Assembly (NCBI RefSeq): GCF_001442535.1
Contig: NZ_CP013141.1
Span: 4,706,169 to 4,766,284 of the forward strand
Length of the DNA: 60,116 bases
Direction of reading: 5' to 3'
Source: Lysobacter antibioticus
GTDB taxonomy: Bacteria > Pseudomonadota > Gammaproteobacteria > Xanthomonadales > Xanthomonadaceae
In this document: piece by piece, positions 30,660 to 39,462 of the stretch
Position numbering within the stretch: position 1 is the stretch's first letter
How the letters are laid out: each line of letters begins with the position of its first letter
Notes under the pieces: model-generated
What the model was told of the DNA's origin: nothing
Seen by the model: the letters and a program-made list of their open reading frames with translations, nothing else
The model's database searches: none
Translations under genes and position numbers: made by a program

Positions 30660-30698
30660 TTGACAGCTCGAAACGGCGATTCCATACTCGGCCGTATG
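30660..30698 (+). promoter_or_regulatory. fadE promoter with overlapping candidate TetR operator
   Basis: TTGACA (30660-30665), 17 nt, CATACT (30683-30688). The -10 box is inside the inverted repeat CATAC-TCGGCC-GTATG (30683-30698). A wider pair AAACG (30671-30675) / CGTTT (30704-30708) is nearly concentric. Binding there would block RNA polymerase. The remaining intergenic DNA holds several copies of GATTCGGGATT and its inverse. Confidence 0.65.
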
Positions 30699-30821
30699 TT
30701 AAGCGTTTGATGCCAGCGTTTGAATGCCGATCGGCTCGCCGCCAGGAGGCATCGCCATCCGCACCGACATCACGCGTGCCCGATTAGCTTGAGTCTTAGC
30801 CGCATCCTCCGGAGCGCCGCC

Positions 30822-33302
30822 ATGAGTATCGCGATCCCCTTCCTTGCCTTCCTTCTGGTCGGCGCCATCGCCGCCTATCACCGCCTGCGCCTGCCGGTCT
30901 GGGCCGCGCTGACCGCGACGGTACTGGTGGGCTGTTATCTGCTGGGCGCCAACCCGGTCGCGACCATCGTCGCCGCGACCCTGGTCGCGCTGATCGCAGT
31001 GCCGCTGCTGGTGCCGGCGATCCGCCTGCCGCTGATCACCAAGCCGCTGCTCGGCTTCTACACCAAGATCCTGCCGCCGCTGTCGGAAACCGAGCGCACC
31101 GCGCTCGAGGCCGGCACGGTCGGGTTCGAAGGCGAACTGTTCTCGGGCAAGCCCGACTGGCAGCAATTGCTGTCCCAGCCCAAGCCGGTGCTGAGCGCCG
31201 ATGAACAAGCTTTCCTCGACGGCCCGGTCGAAGAGCTGTGCAAGATGACCAACGATTGGCAGATCACCCATATCGATGCCGATCTGTCGCCGGAGCTGTG
31301 GGGCTACATCAAGAAGAACAAGTTCTTCGGCCTCAACATTCCGAAGGAATACGGCGGCCTGGGTTTCACCGCGCTCGCCAACCACAAGGTGATCCAGAAG
31401 CTGGCTTCGGTCTCCAGCGTGGTCAGCTCGACCGTCGGCGTGCCGAACTCGCTCGGCCCGGCCGAGTTGTTGATGCACTACGGCACCCAGGAACAGAAGG
31501 ACCACTACCTGCCGCGCCTCGCCGACGGCCGTGAAGTGCCCTGCTTCGGCCTGACCGGCCCCTGGGCCGGCTCGGATGCGACCTCGATCCCGGACTTCGG
31601 CATCGTCACCATGGGCGACTGGAACGGCGCGCGCGTGGTCGGCGTCAAGCTGACCTTCGACAAGCGCTACATCACCCTGGCCCCGGTCGCGACCCTGATC
31701 GGCCTGGCCTTCCGCATGTACGACCCGGACGGCCTGATCGGCGACAAGCGCGACATCGGCATCACCCTGGCGTTGCTGCCGCGCGACACCGCCGGCGTCG
31801 AAGTCGGCCGTCGCCACTTCCCGCTCAACTGCACCTTCCAGAACGGCCCGGTACGCGGCAAGGAAGTGTTCATCCCGCTGAGCCAGCTGATCGGCGGCGA
31901 AGCCTACGCCGGCAAGGGCTGGCAGATGCTGGTCGAATGCCTGTCGATCGGCCGTTCGATCACCCTGCCCTCCTCGGGCAGCGGCGGCGCCAAGATGGGC
32001 GCCATCGTCACCGGCGCCTACGCCCGCATCCGCAAGCAGTTCGGCCTGTCGGTCGGCCGCTTCGAAGGCGTCGAGGAAGCGCTGGCGCGCATCGCCGGCC
32101 ACGCCTTCGCGGTCAGCGCGCTGTCGCAGGCCACCGCCGCGGCGGTCGCGCGCGGCGAAAACCCGGCCGTGCCCTCGACCATCGCCAAATACCACTGCAC
32201 CGAGATGGCCCGCGAAGTCGCCAAGGACGTCATGGACATCCACGGCGGCAAGGGCATCATCCTGGGGCCGAAAAACTACGCCGGCCGCAACTGGCAGGCG
32301 CTGCCGATCATGATCACCGTGGAAGGCGCGAACATCATGACGCGCTCGCTGATGATCTTCGGCCAGGGCGCGATCCTGTGCCACCCGTGGGTGCTCAAGG
32401 AAATGAAGGCGGCGATGCTGCCCGACGAGACCGAGCGCCTGCGCGAGTTCGACAAGAACCTGTTCGGCCATATCGGCTTCGCCATCTCCAACGCCGTGCG
32501 CAGCTGGTGGTACGGCCTGACCGCCGCGCGCATCGGCGCTGCCCCGGGCGACGCCTACACCCGCCGCTACTACCGCAAGCTCAACCGTTATTCGGCAACG
32601 CTGGCGGTGATGGCCGACACCTCGATGCTGTTGCTCGGCGGCAAGCTCAAGTTCAAGGAATCGCTGTCGGGCCGCCTCGGCGACGTGCTGAGCCAGCTCT
32701 ACATCGCCAGCAGCATGCTCAAGCGTTACGAAGACCAGGGCCGCCCCGCCGGCGACCAGCCGCTGTTGGCCTGGGCCTTCCACGACGCCGTGCATAAGAT
32801 CGAACTGGCGCTGTCGGGTGCGTTGCGCAACTTCCCGATCCGCCCGGTCGGCTGGCTGCTGTGGGCGCTGATCTTCCCCTGGGGCCGCCGCGCCCAGGCG
32901 CCGAGCGACCGTCTCGGCCATCGCGCCGCGTCCTTGCTGATGTCGCCGAACGACGCGCGCGACCGTCTCGCCGAGGGTCTGTTCATCACCCCCTGCGAGA
33001 ACAACCCGGCCGGCCGCATCAACAGCTACCTGCAGAAGGTCATCCTGGCCGAGCCGGTCGAGCGCAAGTTCCTCAAGGCGCTCAAGAACAGCGACATCGA
33101 AGCGCTGGACTTCCCGAGCCAGCTCGACGAGGGCGTGCGCGAAGGCTGGATCACTGCCGAAGAGCGCAAGCAGTTGGAAGAGCTGCGCGAGATGACCATC
33201 GATGCGATCAGCGTCGACGACTTCGACGCCGCCGAGCTGCGTTCGGCCGGGTACAAGGCGCTGCACGAAGCCGACCACGGCGACGCCCGCGCCGCGGCAT
33301 AA
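30822..33302 (+). CDS. fadE: Acyl-CoA dehydrogenase (FadE type, with DUF1974)
   Basis: An 826-aa membrane-associated flavoprotein doing the first step of fatty-acid beta-oxidation. Two N-terminal hydrophobic segments (IPFLAFLLVGAIAAYH; ALTATVLVGCYLLG), then the ACAD fold (FGLNIPKEYGGLGFTALANHKVIQKLAS; LTGPWAGSDATSIPDFG; DIHGGKGIILGPKNYAG) and a C-terminal DUF1974 region (PVGWLLWALIFPWGRRAQAPSDRLGHRAA). Length matches E. coli FadE (814 aa). ATG at 30822 follows GGAG; the longer frame to 30720 crosses the promoter region and is not used. Confidence 0.95.
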   Translation: MSIAIPFLAFLLVGAIAAYHRLRLPVWAALTATVLVGCYLLGANPVATIVAATLVALIAVPLLVPAIRLPLITKPLLGFYTKILPPLSETERTALEAGTVGFEGELFSGKPDWQQLLSQPKPVLSADEQAFLDGPVEELCKMTNDWQITHIDADLSPELWGYIKKNKFFGLNIPKEYGGLGFTALANHKVIQKLASVSSVVSSTVGVPNSLGPAELLMHYGTQEQKDHYLPRLADGREVPCFGLTGPWAGSDATSIPDFGIVTMGDWNGARVVGVKLTFDKRYITLAPVATLIGLAFRMYDPDGLIGDKRDIGITLALLPRDTAGVEVGRRHFPLNCTFQNGPVRGKEVFIPLSQLIGGEAYAGKGWQMLVECLSIGRSITLPSSGSGGAKMGAIVTGAYARIRKQFGLSVGRFEGVEEALARIAGHAFAVSALSQATAAAVARGENPAVPSTIAKYHCTEMAREVAKDVMDIHGGKGIILGPKNYAGRNWQALPIMITVEGANIMTRSLMIFGQGAILCHPWVLKEMKAAMLPDETERLREFDKNLFGHIGFAISNAVRSWWYGLTAARIGAAPGDAYTRRYYRKLNRYSATLAVMADTSMLLLGGKLKFKESLSGRLGDVLSQLYIASSMLKRYEDQGRPAGDQPLLAWAFHDAVHKIELALSGALRNFPIRPVGWLLWALIFPWGRRAQAPSDRLGHRAASLLMSPNDARDRLAEGLFITPCENNPAGRINSYLQKVILAEPVERKFLKALKNSDIEALDFPSQLDEGVREGWITAEERKQLEELREMTIDAISVDDFDAAELRSAGYKALHEADHGDARAAA

Positions 33303-33420
33303 GCGCAGGCCTCACATGCGACACGCTGCATGAATCGAAACGGCGGACCTTCGGGTTCGCCGTTTTGGTTTCCGGCATCCCTCGCATGGTTTCCAACACT
33401 CCGCGCCGCGCCTCCTCCTA

Positions 33421-33579
33421 CCGTCATCCCCGCGCAGGCGGGGATCCAGGGCTCCATCGCGACATGACTCTGAAGTCTCTGCCGCCCAGCCAGGGCGCAC
33501 AGCACCCTGGCGTTGATGGATGCGCGAGCCAGTGGCTCGCAAGCGCATCCATTCACCCCCGCCTGCGCGGGGACGACGG
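33421..33579. repeat. 159-bp MITE-like element with terminal inverted repeats
   Basis: Ends are CCGTCATCCCCGCGCAGGCG (33421-33440) and the inverse of CCGTCGTCCCCGCGCAGGCG (33579-33560). The interior starts GAAGTCT and holds the hairpin CCAGGG..CCCTGG, then GGATGCG..CGCATCC enclosing GCGAGCCAGTGGCTCGC (33524-33540). The interior corresponds to one unit of the 70-bp array at 50.1 kb. It lies in the gap between fadE and the DUF4442 gene. No coding capacity. Confidence 0.75.
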
Positions 33580-33625
33580 CAAGAAATAACGCGCGCCCCT
33601 TCCACCACCCATCCGGCCACCGCCC

Positions 33626-34102
33626 ATGAGCACCGACGTCCTGAAGCTGTACAACAAGATGACCCGCTGGCCCGCCGGCCACTGGCTGTTCTCGCGCGCC
33701 ATCTGCTGGAACGCGCCCTACTTCGCCAGCATCTCGCCGCGCTTCGAGTCGCTCGAGCCCGGCCGCTGCAGCGCGACCATGCGCCACCGCCGCAAGATCA
33801 CCAACCACCTCGGCACCGTGCACGCCATCGCCATGTGCAACCTGGCCGAACTCACCGGTGGCGTCATGACCGACGTCAGCATCCCGCGCTCGATGCGCTG
33901 GATCCCGGTCGGCATGAGCGTGGAATACCTCAAGAAGGCGGTCGGCCAGGTACGCGCGGTGGCGACCCCGGCCGCGCCCATCGTCGAATCCGCCAGCGCC
34001 TACGACCTGCCGGTCGACGTCGTCGTCACCGACCCCGCCGGCGACGCGGTGTTCCGCGCCCGCATCGCCATGCGCGTCTCGCCCAAGCCCAAGCGCGGCT
34101 GA
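33626..34102 (+). CDS. DUF4442 hotdog-fold protein (PaaI-like thioesterase family)
   Basis: A 158-aa cytosolic protein with hotdog-fold features: RRKITNHLGTVHAIAMCNLAELTGGVMT is the 'HxGxxxxxxxxxxAE' thioesterase helix, preceded by PYFASISPRFESLEPGRCSATMRHR. Related proteins cleave acyl-CoA or aryl-CoA thioesters. Its position behind fadE fits a lipid role, but it has its own leader and a repeat element between. Substrate unknown. Confidence 0.82.
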   Translation: MSTDVLKLYNKMTRWPAGHWLFSRAICWNAPYFASISPRFESLEPGRCSATMRHRRKITNHLGTVHAIAMCNLAELTGGVMTDVSIPRSMRWIPVGMSVEYLKKAVGQVRAVATPAAPIVESASAYDLPVDVVVTDPAGDAVFRARIAMRVSPKPKRG

Positions 34103-34182
34103 TTGGCGCTACCGGCACAGCCCGCGGCCGGGGCCCCGGCGTACCATCCGCGACAGATCCTCACGAACCCGGGAGAACCGCG

Positions 34183-34560
34183 ATGAGCGCAAACGCCTGG
34201 ATCTGGCTGGGCGGCCTGCACAGCCTGGCCTTCGCCGCCTTCCACATGGCGTTCTGGAAACTGTTCGGCTGGCGCCGCAGCCTGCAGACCGCCACCGTCG
34301 CCGACCGCGCCATCCTGCAGATTCTCAACCTGCGCCTGATTTACGTCCTGCTCGGCATCGCCGCGCTGTGCTTCTTCTACACCGACGAACTGCAAGACAC
34401 CGCGCTGGGCCGCGCGGTGCTGGTCGGCATGTCGCTGTTCTGGATCGGCCGCACCATCGAGCAGTTCGTGTTCCTGCGCATCAACCGGCCGATGGTGCAT
34501 GTGCTGACTGCGCTGTTCGTGCTGGGCGCGGTGATCTTCGCCATGCCCTTGCTCGTCTGA
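34183..34560 (+). CDS. Small four-helix membrane protein, function unknown
   Basis: A 125-aa protein with four hydrophobic helices (~residues 5-25, 46-66, 75-95, 105-124), starting MSANAWIWLGGLHSLAFAAFH after GGGAGAACCGCG. Charged WKLFGWRRSLQTATVADRA lies in the first loop. No family recognised with confidence; the pattern is that of small uncharacterised inner-membrane proteins. The last codons and stop are made of the first unit of a 14-bp tandem repeat. Confidence 0.75.
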   Translation: MSANAWIWLGGLHSLAFAAFHMAFWKLFGWRRSLQTATVADRAILQILNLRLIYVLLGIAALCFFYTDELQDTALGRAVLVGMSLFWIGRTIEQFVFLRINRPMVHVLTALFVLGAVIFAMPLLV

Positions 34561-34603
34561 GCTTACTCGTCTGGGCTTGCTCGTCTGGGCTTGCTCATCT
34601 GGG
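34548..34603. repeat. Four 14-bp tandem repeats at the end of the small membrane protein gene
   Basis: Units CTTGCTCGTCTGAG, CTTACTCGTCTGGG, CTTGCTCGTCTGGG, CTTGCTCATCTGGG. The first unit supplies the final codons and TGA of the upstream gene, so expansion seems to have started from coding DNA. Confidence 0.75.
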
Positions 34604-34690
34604 CCGGCTCGTCGCAACCTGTTCGTCTGAGCCGGCCAATACGATCCGACCGTGCGATTCGCTCAGGCGAGCCGCGCAGCCCCTCGCCGC

Positions 34691-35866
34691 TCAGGTCGCG
34701 CAATCCACCGCTTCGACCGGCTCCGGCCGCGCGCCCATCGACATCAGCACCACCCCCACCAGCACCGACACCCCGACGATGGCCGCGGCGGCATAACCCA
34801 GGCCGCCGACGCCGATCGCATCGATCACGCGGCCGCCGACGATGGCGCCGACGCCGATGCCCAGGTTGGCGCCGGAGATGTTCAGCGACGCGGCGAACGC
34901 CGGCGCCTCGGGCGCGGACTTCATCACCCGGACATGGCTGACCGGAAACAAGGCCGCCTGGGTGACGCCCCACAGCGCGAGCGTGGCGGCGAACAGCGGC
35001 AGCGAGTGGATCGACGGCACCACCAGCACCAAGCCCAGCGCCATCGGCACGCTGAAGATCATCGAGGCGGCCAGCGGATTGCGGTCGACGATGCGGCCGC
35101 CCAGGGTGTTGCCGATCAGGCCGACCGCACCGAACGCCATCAGCGCCCAGCCGACCACCGAACCGTCGAAGCCGGCCAGGCGCTCGAACATGTCGGCCAG
35201 ATAGGTGTAGGCGGTGAACATGCCGGTGAACAACAAGACCGACAGCAGCACATGCCCACTCACGCGCGGATCGCGCAGCACCCGGAACTGCTGGCTCAGC
35301 TTCACCTGCGGCTTGTCCATGCGGCTGTCCGGCAGGAACACGAACAGCAAGGTCGCCTTCAACAGCGAAGCGATCGACAGAGCGACGAAGGCCGCGCGCC
35401 AGCCGAAGGCATCGGCGATCAGGGTGCCGGTCGGCACGCCGATCACGGTGGCGCAGATCACGCCGAAGGAAATCACCGAGATCGCGCGACCGGCGCGCTC
35501 CTGCCCGGCCAGGTCGACCGCGGTCTCGCTGGCCAGCGCCCAGAACACCGGCACGCCCAGCGCCGGAATCAAGCGCGCCAACGCCATCACGCCGAGGTTG
35601 GGCGCCATCGCCGCGACCGCGTTCGAGGCCGCGAACAACAACAGCACCACGATGAACAAACGCTTGCGTTCGAAACGCGAGAAATACGCGGTCAGGAACG
35701 GACCGCTGGCGGCGACCGCGAAGGCGAACAAGGTCACCAGCAAGCCGGCCTGCGACACGCTGACGCCGAGATCGCGCGCCAACGACGGCAGCAGGCCGAC
35801 CAGGATGAATTCGGTCGTCAGCACGGTAAAACCGGCCGCCGACAACAACAGAAGAGGCAGTAGCAC
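34691..35866 (-). CDS. MFS exporter (DHA1 / sugar-efflux type)
   Basis: A 391-aa 12-helix transporter. GTG at 35866 is selected: GGAG lies 7 nt before, and it places LLPLLLLSAAGFTVLTTEFILVGLLPSLARDLGVS at the N terminus as in AraJ/YdhP-like exporters. The ATG at 36124 would add a long hydrophilic stretch without conservation. Motif A variant (SRFERKRLFIV) follows helix 2, and the motif-C-like LIPALGVPVFWALASETAVD is present. Substrates of this branch include arabinose, purines and drugs; none can be chosen here. A perfect palindrome precedes it. Confidence 0.87.
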   Translation of the reverse strand: MLLPLLLLSAAGFTVLTTEFILVGLLPSLARDLGVSVSQAGLLVTLFAFAVAASGPFLTAYFSRFERKRLFIVVLLLFAASNAVAAMAPNLGVMALARLIPALGVPVFWALASETAVDLAGQERAGRAISVISFGVICATVIGVPTGTLIADAFGWRAAFVALSIASLLKATLLFVFLPDSRMDKPQVKLSQQFRVLRDPRVSGHVLLSVLLFTGMFTAYTYLADMFERLAGFDGSVVGWALMAFGAVGLIGNTLGGRIVDRNPLAASMIFSVPMALGLVLVVPSIHSLPLFAATLALWGVTQAALFPVSHVRVMKSAPEAPAFAASLNISGANLGIGVGAIVGGRVIDAIGVGGLGYAAAAIVGVSVLVGVVLMSMGARPEPVEAVDCAT

Positions 35867-35893
35867 GACAGACTCCGCAGACGAAGACGCAAC

Positions 35894-35911
35894 GGCCCGA
35901 TCGATCGGGCC
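35894..35911. promoter_or_regulatory. 18-bp perfect palindrome upstream of the MFS gene
   Basis: GGCCCGATCGATCGGGCC, 28 bp before the GTG start, between the divergent MFS and wrbA genes. Perfect symmetry suggests an operator. The rest of this 384-bp gap shows no gene or repeat I can identify. Confidence 0.4.
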
Positions 35912-36250
35912 GGTGTGGAGGGATGAGGGGAAAGATCTGGGCGCGCCGTGTGCGGCGCATGGGACCAATCTAGAAAATCGCGGCGCGCGGATAAACCGCA
36001 TCGCCATGCTTTCATCGTTCCGGACAGCGAACGATCGCGGCAAGCCGCGCCACCGCGTGCGTTCGCGAGTTAACGACGATTCGGGACTGTCAATCCCGGA
36101 TCGCGCTCTAGTCGATGACGACACGATGCGGCAGGCTGTCGGGCCTGCGTCGCGAGCTCTGCGCGATCATCGTCACAGCACGCCATCGCACCCTCACACG
36201 ACCTCGAACCGCGCCGACCTAGGCTCGATGCCCTATTCGGCGACGAGGCT

Positions 36251-36856
36251 ATGGCGATGGCGAAGATCCTGGTGCTCTATTACTCGGCCTATGGCCACAT
36301 CGAAACGATGGCGCAGGCCGTCGCTGAGGGCGCGCGCGAAGCCGGCGCGCAGGTCGACATCAGGCGCGTACCCGAACTGGTGCCTGACGAGGTCGCGCGC
36401 AAGTCGCACTACAAGCTCGACCAGCAGGCGCCGATCGCGAAGATCGCCGAGTTGGCCGACTACGACGCGATCGTCATCGGCACCGGCACCCGTTTCGGCC
36501 GCATGTCGTCGCAGATGGCCAATTTTCTCGATCAGGCCGGCGGCCTGTGGGCCTCGGGCGTACTGCACGGCAAGGTCGGCGCCGCCTTCACTTCGACCGC
36601 GACCCAGCACGGCGGCCAGGAGACCACCTTGTTCTCGATCATCACCAACCTGCTCCACTTCGGCATGGTGATCGTCGGCCTCAATTACGGTTTCCCCGGG
36701 CAGACGCGCCTGGACCAAGTCACCGGCGGCGCGCCCTACGGCAGCACCACCATCGCCGGCAGCGACGGCTCGCGCCAGCCCAGCGACAACGAACTCGACG
36801 CGGCGCGCTACCAGGGCCGCGAAGTCGCCGAGGTGGCCAGGAAACTGCACGGTTGA
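36251..36856 (+). CDS. wrbA: NAD(P)H:quinone oxidoreductase, WrbA type
   Basis: A 201-aa flavodoxin-like enzyme that reduces quinones by two electrons, avoiding semiquinones under oxidative stress. [23 protein letters not shown] is the FMN phosphate loop. [28 protein letters not shown] and [26 protein letters not shown] bind the isoalloxazine. [23 protein letters not shown] and the C-terminal [17 protein letters not shown] match the family. Length is standard (198 aa in E. coli). Confidence 0.96.
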   Translation: MAMAKILVLYYSAYGHIETMAQAVAEGAREAGAQVDIRRVPELVPDEVARKSHYKLDQQAPIAKIAELADYDAIVIGTGTRFGRMSSQMANFLDQAGGLWASGVLHGKVGAAFTSTATQHGGQETTLFSIITNLLHFGMVIVGLNYGFPGQTRLDQVTGGAPYGSTTIAGSDGSRQPSDNELDAARYQGREVAEVARKLHG

Positions 36857-37088
36857 GCGGGCGGCCTCGGCCAGGCGGCCGGCAGCTCGGTGTGGCCGAC
36901 GACGCACTTTCGCGCCCGCATTGGCCGATTACGGCAAATCATGGCCCTGTCGGACACGCGATTGCGTACGTACAGTGTGACAGGTACCGCCGATGGCACC
37001 GCGCGCTTCTCCGGCGCCGCATCGGCAGCCGCTTCCCGGCATGCAGTTCCGCCGCGCACGGACCCGCACCTGTCGAAGGAACGCAACG

Positions 37089-37748
37089 ATGTCGTCCCCC
37101 GCAGATGAATTGATCGAACGCCTGCCGCTGATCGGCGACGGCGCCGCCGCCACTCAGGCGCGGGAGCTATTGGCGATGGATGTCGGCTGGGCCTCGATCC
37201 GGGGCCAGGCCTCGTCCGCCGCGGCGTGGCGCCCCAGCCAAGCCTTCCTGATCGTCGAAGGCTCGCTCGACCTCGCCGGCAACGCGATAATCGGCACCGG
37301 CGAGCACGACCAGGGCGCGTTGATCGTGCTCGGCGACCTGCGCTGCCGCAACCTGGTCGTGGCCCAGGATTTCCATTTGGTCGTCACCGGCGATCTGATC
37401 GCGAGCGAAGCCGTGGTCGCCGACCTCGGCGACAGCACCGCCCATGTCGCCGGCAGGGTGCAGGCGCCGGTGCTGCTGTCCGGCGATGCCGGCTGGTTGA
37501 CCCTCGACCGGGCCGACGGCCTGCGCGTGGCGCGCACCAGCGCCTACGTCATCGTCGACGAGCAACCCCTGCCCTTGCCTCCGCACAGCCTCAGCGAACT
37601 CGTCGACGACGGCGTGCTCGATCGCGAGGAATGGGACGGCCTGGACGCGGACGAACGCGAAGGCCAGGACATCGACGAGTTCGTCGTGCTCGACGAAAGC
37701 CGCGTGCTCAGGCGCCTCGCCGCGGGCGATTCGATCCTGCGCGGCTGA
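37089..37748 (+). CDS. Protein with a short beta-solenoid core, function unknown
   Basis: A 219-aa soluble acidic protein without signal peptide; AAGGA precedes the ATG. The middle (~residues 50-150) reads as stacked short strands with turn residues: FLIVEGSLDLAGNAIIGTG, GALIVLGDLRCRNLVVAQDFHLVVTGDLIASEAVVADLGDSTAHVAGRVQAPVLLSGDAG (described in pieces). This is the pattern of polymer-forming/bactofilin-like or nucleotidyl-hexapeptide solenoids. The C terminus (DREEWDGLDADEREGQDIDEFVVLDESRVLRRLAAG) is strongly acidic. Stand-alone proteins of this look often occur near polymorphic toxin systems, but none is adjacent. Confidence 0.7.
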   Translation: MSSPADELIERLPLIGDGAAATQARELLAMDVGWASIRGQASSAAAWRPSQAFLIVEGSLDLAGNAIIGTGEHDQGALIVLGDLRCRNLVVAQDFHLVVTGDLIASEAVVADLGDSTAHVAGRVQAPVLLSGDAGWLTLDRADGLRVARTSAYVIVDEQPLPLPPHSLSELVDDGVLDREEWDGLDADEREGQDIDEFVVLDESRVLRRLAAGDSILRG

Positions 37749-37814
37749 GGCCGCAAGACGGACCCGGCCTGCCCGTACGACGGCAGGCCATGCCGGGCGA
37801 GACCGCGACCGCGC

Positions 37815-38165
37815 TCAGTGCAGCCACACCGCCAGGAAGCCGAGCAGGGCCGGCAAGGCCTGGATGAAGAAGATACGGCGATTGACCGTGGCCGCGCCGT
37901 ATACGCCGGCGACCACCACGCAGGCCAGGAAGAACAACGCGACGTCCTGGCGCGTGCACACCAGCGACCAGATCAGGCCGGCGGCGAGGAAACCGTTGTA
38001 CAGGCCCTGGTTCGCCGCCAGCACTTTCGACTGCTCGGCCTTCTCCAGGCTTTGCCGGAACACCTTGAGCCCGAGCGGCCGGGTCCACAGGAACATCTCC
38101 AGGACCATGAAGTACAGATGCAGCAGCGCGACCAGGACGATCAGGGCGACGGCGATCCAGTGCAT
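37815..38165 (-). CDS. DUF1304 membrane protein
   Basis: A 116-aa inner-membrane protein with four helices: MHWIAVALIVLVALLHLYFMVLEMFLW, AANQGLYNGFLAAGLIWSLV, VALFFLACVVVAGVYGAATV, IQALPALLGFLAVWL. FMVLEMFLWTRP and the NQGLYNGFLAAGL stretch are characteristic of DUF1304. Function not known. Confidence 0.88.
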   Translation of the reverse strand: MHWIAVALIVLVALLHLYFMVLEMFLWTRPLGLKVFRQSLEKAEQSKVLAANQGLYNGFLAAGLIWSLVCTRQDVALFFLACVVVAGVYGAATVNRRIFFIQALPALLGFLAVWLH

Positions 38166-38259
38166 CGGCTGGCTCCTAGGCTAAGGCGGGTGTTGGAACC
38201 GCAGCATAAGGCTTTGGCTCGGCGCCGCGCAGCTGGGGGGGAATCGGCGCCGAGGAGCG

Positions 38260-38316
38260 AGGAGTGAGGAACGAGTAAAGCCTCGGGCGGCCGGCTTTCG
38301 CTCACTTCTCACTCCT
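38260..38316. repeat. Imperfect palindrome of the GAGGAACGAG family
   Basis: AGGAGTGAGGAACGAGTAAA (38260-38279, then GCC) faces GGCTTTCGCTCACTTCTCAC (38293-38312, then TCCT). It shares GAGGAACGAGT with 27880-27934. It lies at the 3' end of the epimerase-like gene and could work as its terminator, although no U-run follows. Confidence 0.5.
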
Positions 38317-38322
38317 CCGCAC

Positions 38323-39462
38323 TCACTTCTCCTGCCCCTTCCCCGCGTCTGCGCCCGCATGCCAGGCCTGCAACACCTCGGCCTCGCGTTGCGGCGCTAT
38401 CCCGGCCTTGGGCTTGCTGCGGCGTTCGGCCGGCAGGCCATGCCAATAAGCGAGCGTGTCGCGCACGGTCTCGCGCAGCGGCCGATAGCTCAGGCCGGCC
38501 GCGCGCGCCTTCGCCACCGAGGTGCGGCCGAAGCCGGCGTACTCGCCCCGCGCTGGAATCCAGGCCGGCATGTCCTGCCACGGCGACACTTTCTGCGCTT
38601 CGAGAAAATCCGCCGGTACCCAGGTAACGGTCGACTTCGCCTTGGCCGCGCGCTGCGATTCGGCCAGCACCGCGCCCATGGTCAGCGCGCCGGGCGCGGC
38701 ATCGGCGTTGTAGGTGCCGAAATGGCCGTGCTCGATCGTCGCCAGCAAGAACGCCGCCAGGTCGCGCACGTCGATGAACTGGGTCGGGTCCTGCGCGCTG
38801 CCGGGCGCCAGGATCTCGCCGCCGCGATCTGCGCGCGCCGGCCAATAGGTGAAACGATCGGTGGTGTCGCCGGGGCCGACGATCAACCCCGGACGGACCA
38901 CCGTGGTGCGCTTGGGCAGTTCACGCTCGGCGGCCTGCTCGCACAAGGCCTTGAGGCCACCGTAGGTTTCGCCGGTGACCTCGGTGATGTCGGGATCGGC
39001 CAGCACCGCGAGCGGCGATTTCTCGTCGCTGGGGACATCGTTCTTGGCGTACACCGAGATCGTCGACACCAGCACGTACTGCTTCACCCTCGGCGCCAGC
39101 AAGTTGGCCGAGCGGGTCACGTCCGCCGGCAAGTACGCCGAGGTATCCAGCACCGCGTCCCACCGGCGTTCGCCTTCCAGGGCTTTCATGTCGGTCTTGC
39201 GATCGCCGTGCAGCTGTTCGATGTCGCTGAACTGCTCGCCGGAGAACTTGCCCGGGTTGGTCTTGCCGCGATTGAACAAGGTCAGGGTGTGGCCGTGCTT
39301 GCGCGCGATCTCGACGAAATGCGGGCCGAGAAAGCCGGTGCCGCCGAGCACCAGCAGTTTCAACGGCGCCGGTTTGCGCAGGCTGCGTGCGAACGAGGGC
39401 AAGGCGAGCAGGCCGGCGCCGGCGGCGCCCGCGGCCAGGAAATCGCGACGACTGGTTTTCAT
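38323..39462 (-). CDS. Tat-exported NAD-dependent epimerase/dehydratase-like protein
   Basis: A 379-aa protein with a twin-arginine signal (TSRRDFLAAGAAGAGLLALPSFA), then an extended SDR/epimerase Rossmann fold: LLVLGGTGFLGPHFVEIA, a central YVLVSTISVYAKND and YGGLKALCE that supplies the YxxxK pair. The C-terminal part (GRTSVAKARAAGLSYRPLRETVRDTLAYWHG) is typical of sugar-nucleotide epimerase relatives. Export of a NAD-dependent enzyme is odd and implies folding with cofactor before Tat transport. The ATG overlaps the upstream carrier's stop (ATGA). Substrate unknown. Confidence 0.85.
   Translation of the reverse strand: MKTSRRDFLAAGAAGAGLLALPSFARSLRKPAPLKLLVLGGTGFLGPHFVEIARKHGHTLTLFNRGKTNPGKFSGEQFSDIEQLHGDRKTDMKALEGERRWDAVLDTSAYLPADVTRSANLLAPRVKQYVLVSTISVYAKNDVPSDEKSPLAVLADPDITEVTGETYGGLKALCEQAAERELPKRTTVVRPGLIVGPGDTTDRFTYWPARADRGGEILAPGSAQDPTQFIDVRDLAAFLLATIEHGHFGTYNADAAPGALTMGAVLAESQRAAKAKSTVTWVPADFLEAQKVSPWQDMPAWIPARGEYAGFGRTSVAKARAAGLSYRPLRETVRDTLAYWHGLPAERRSKPKAGIAPQREAEVLQAWHAGADAGKGQEK

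Noticed and set aside
35867..36124. 86-codon N-terminal extension of the MFS exporter
   Set aside because: The extension is hydrophilic, unlike any MFS start, and crosses an 18-bp palindrome. GTG at 35866 has a good GGAG site.
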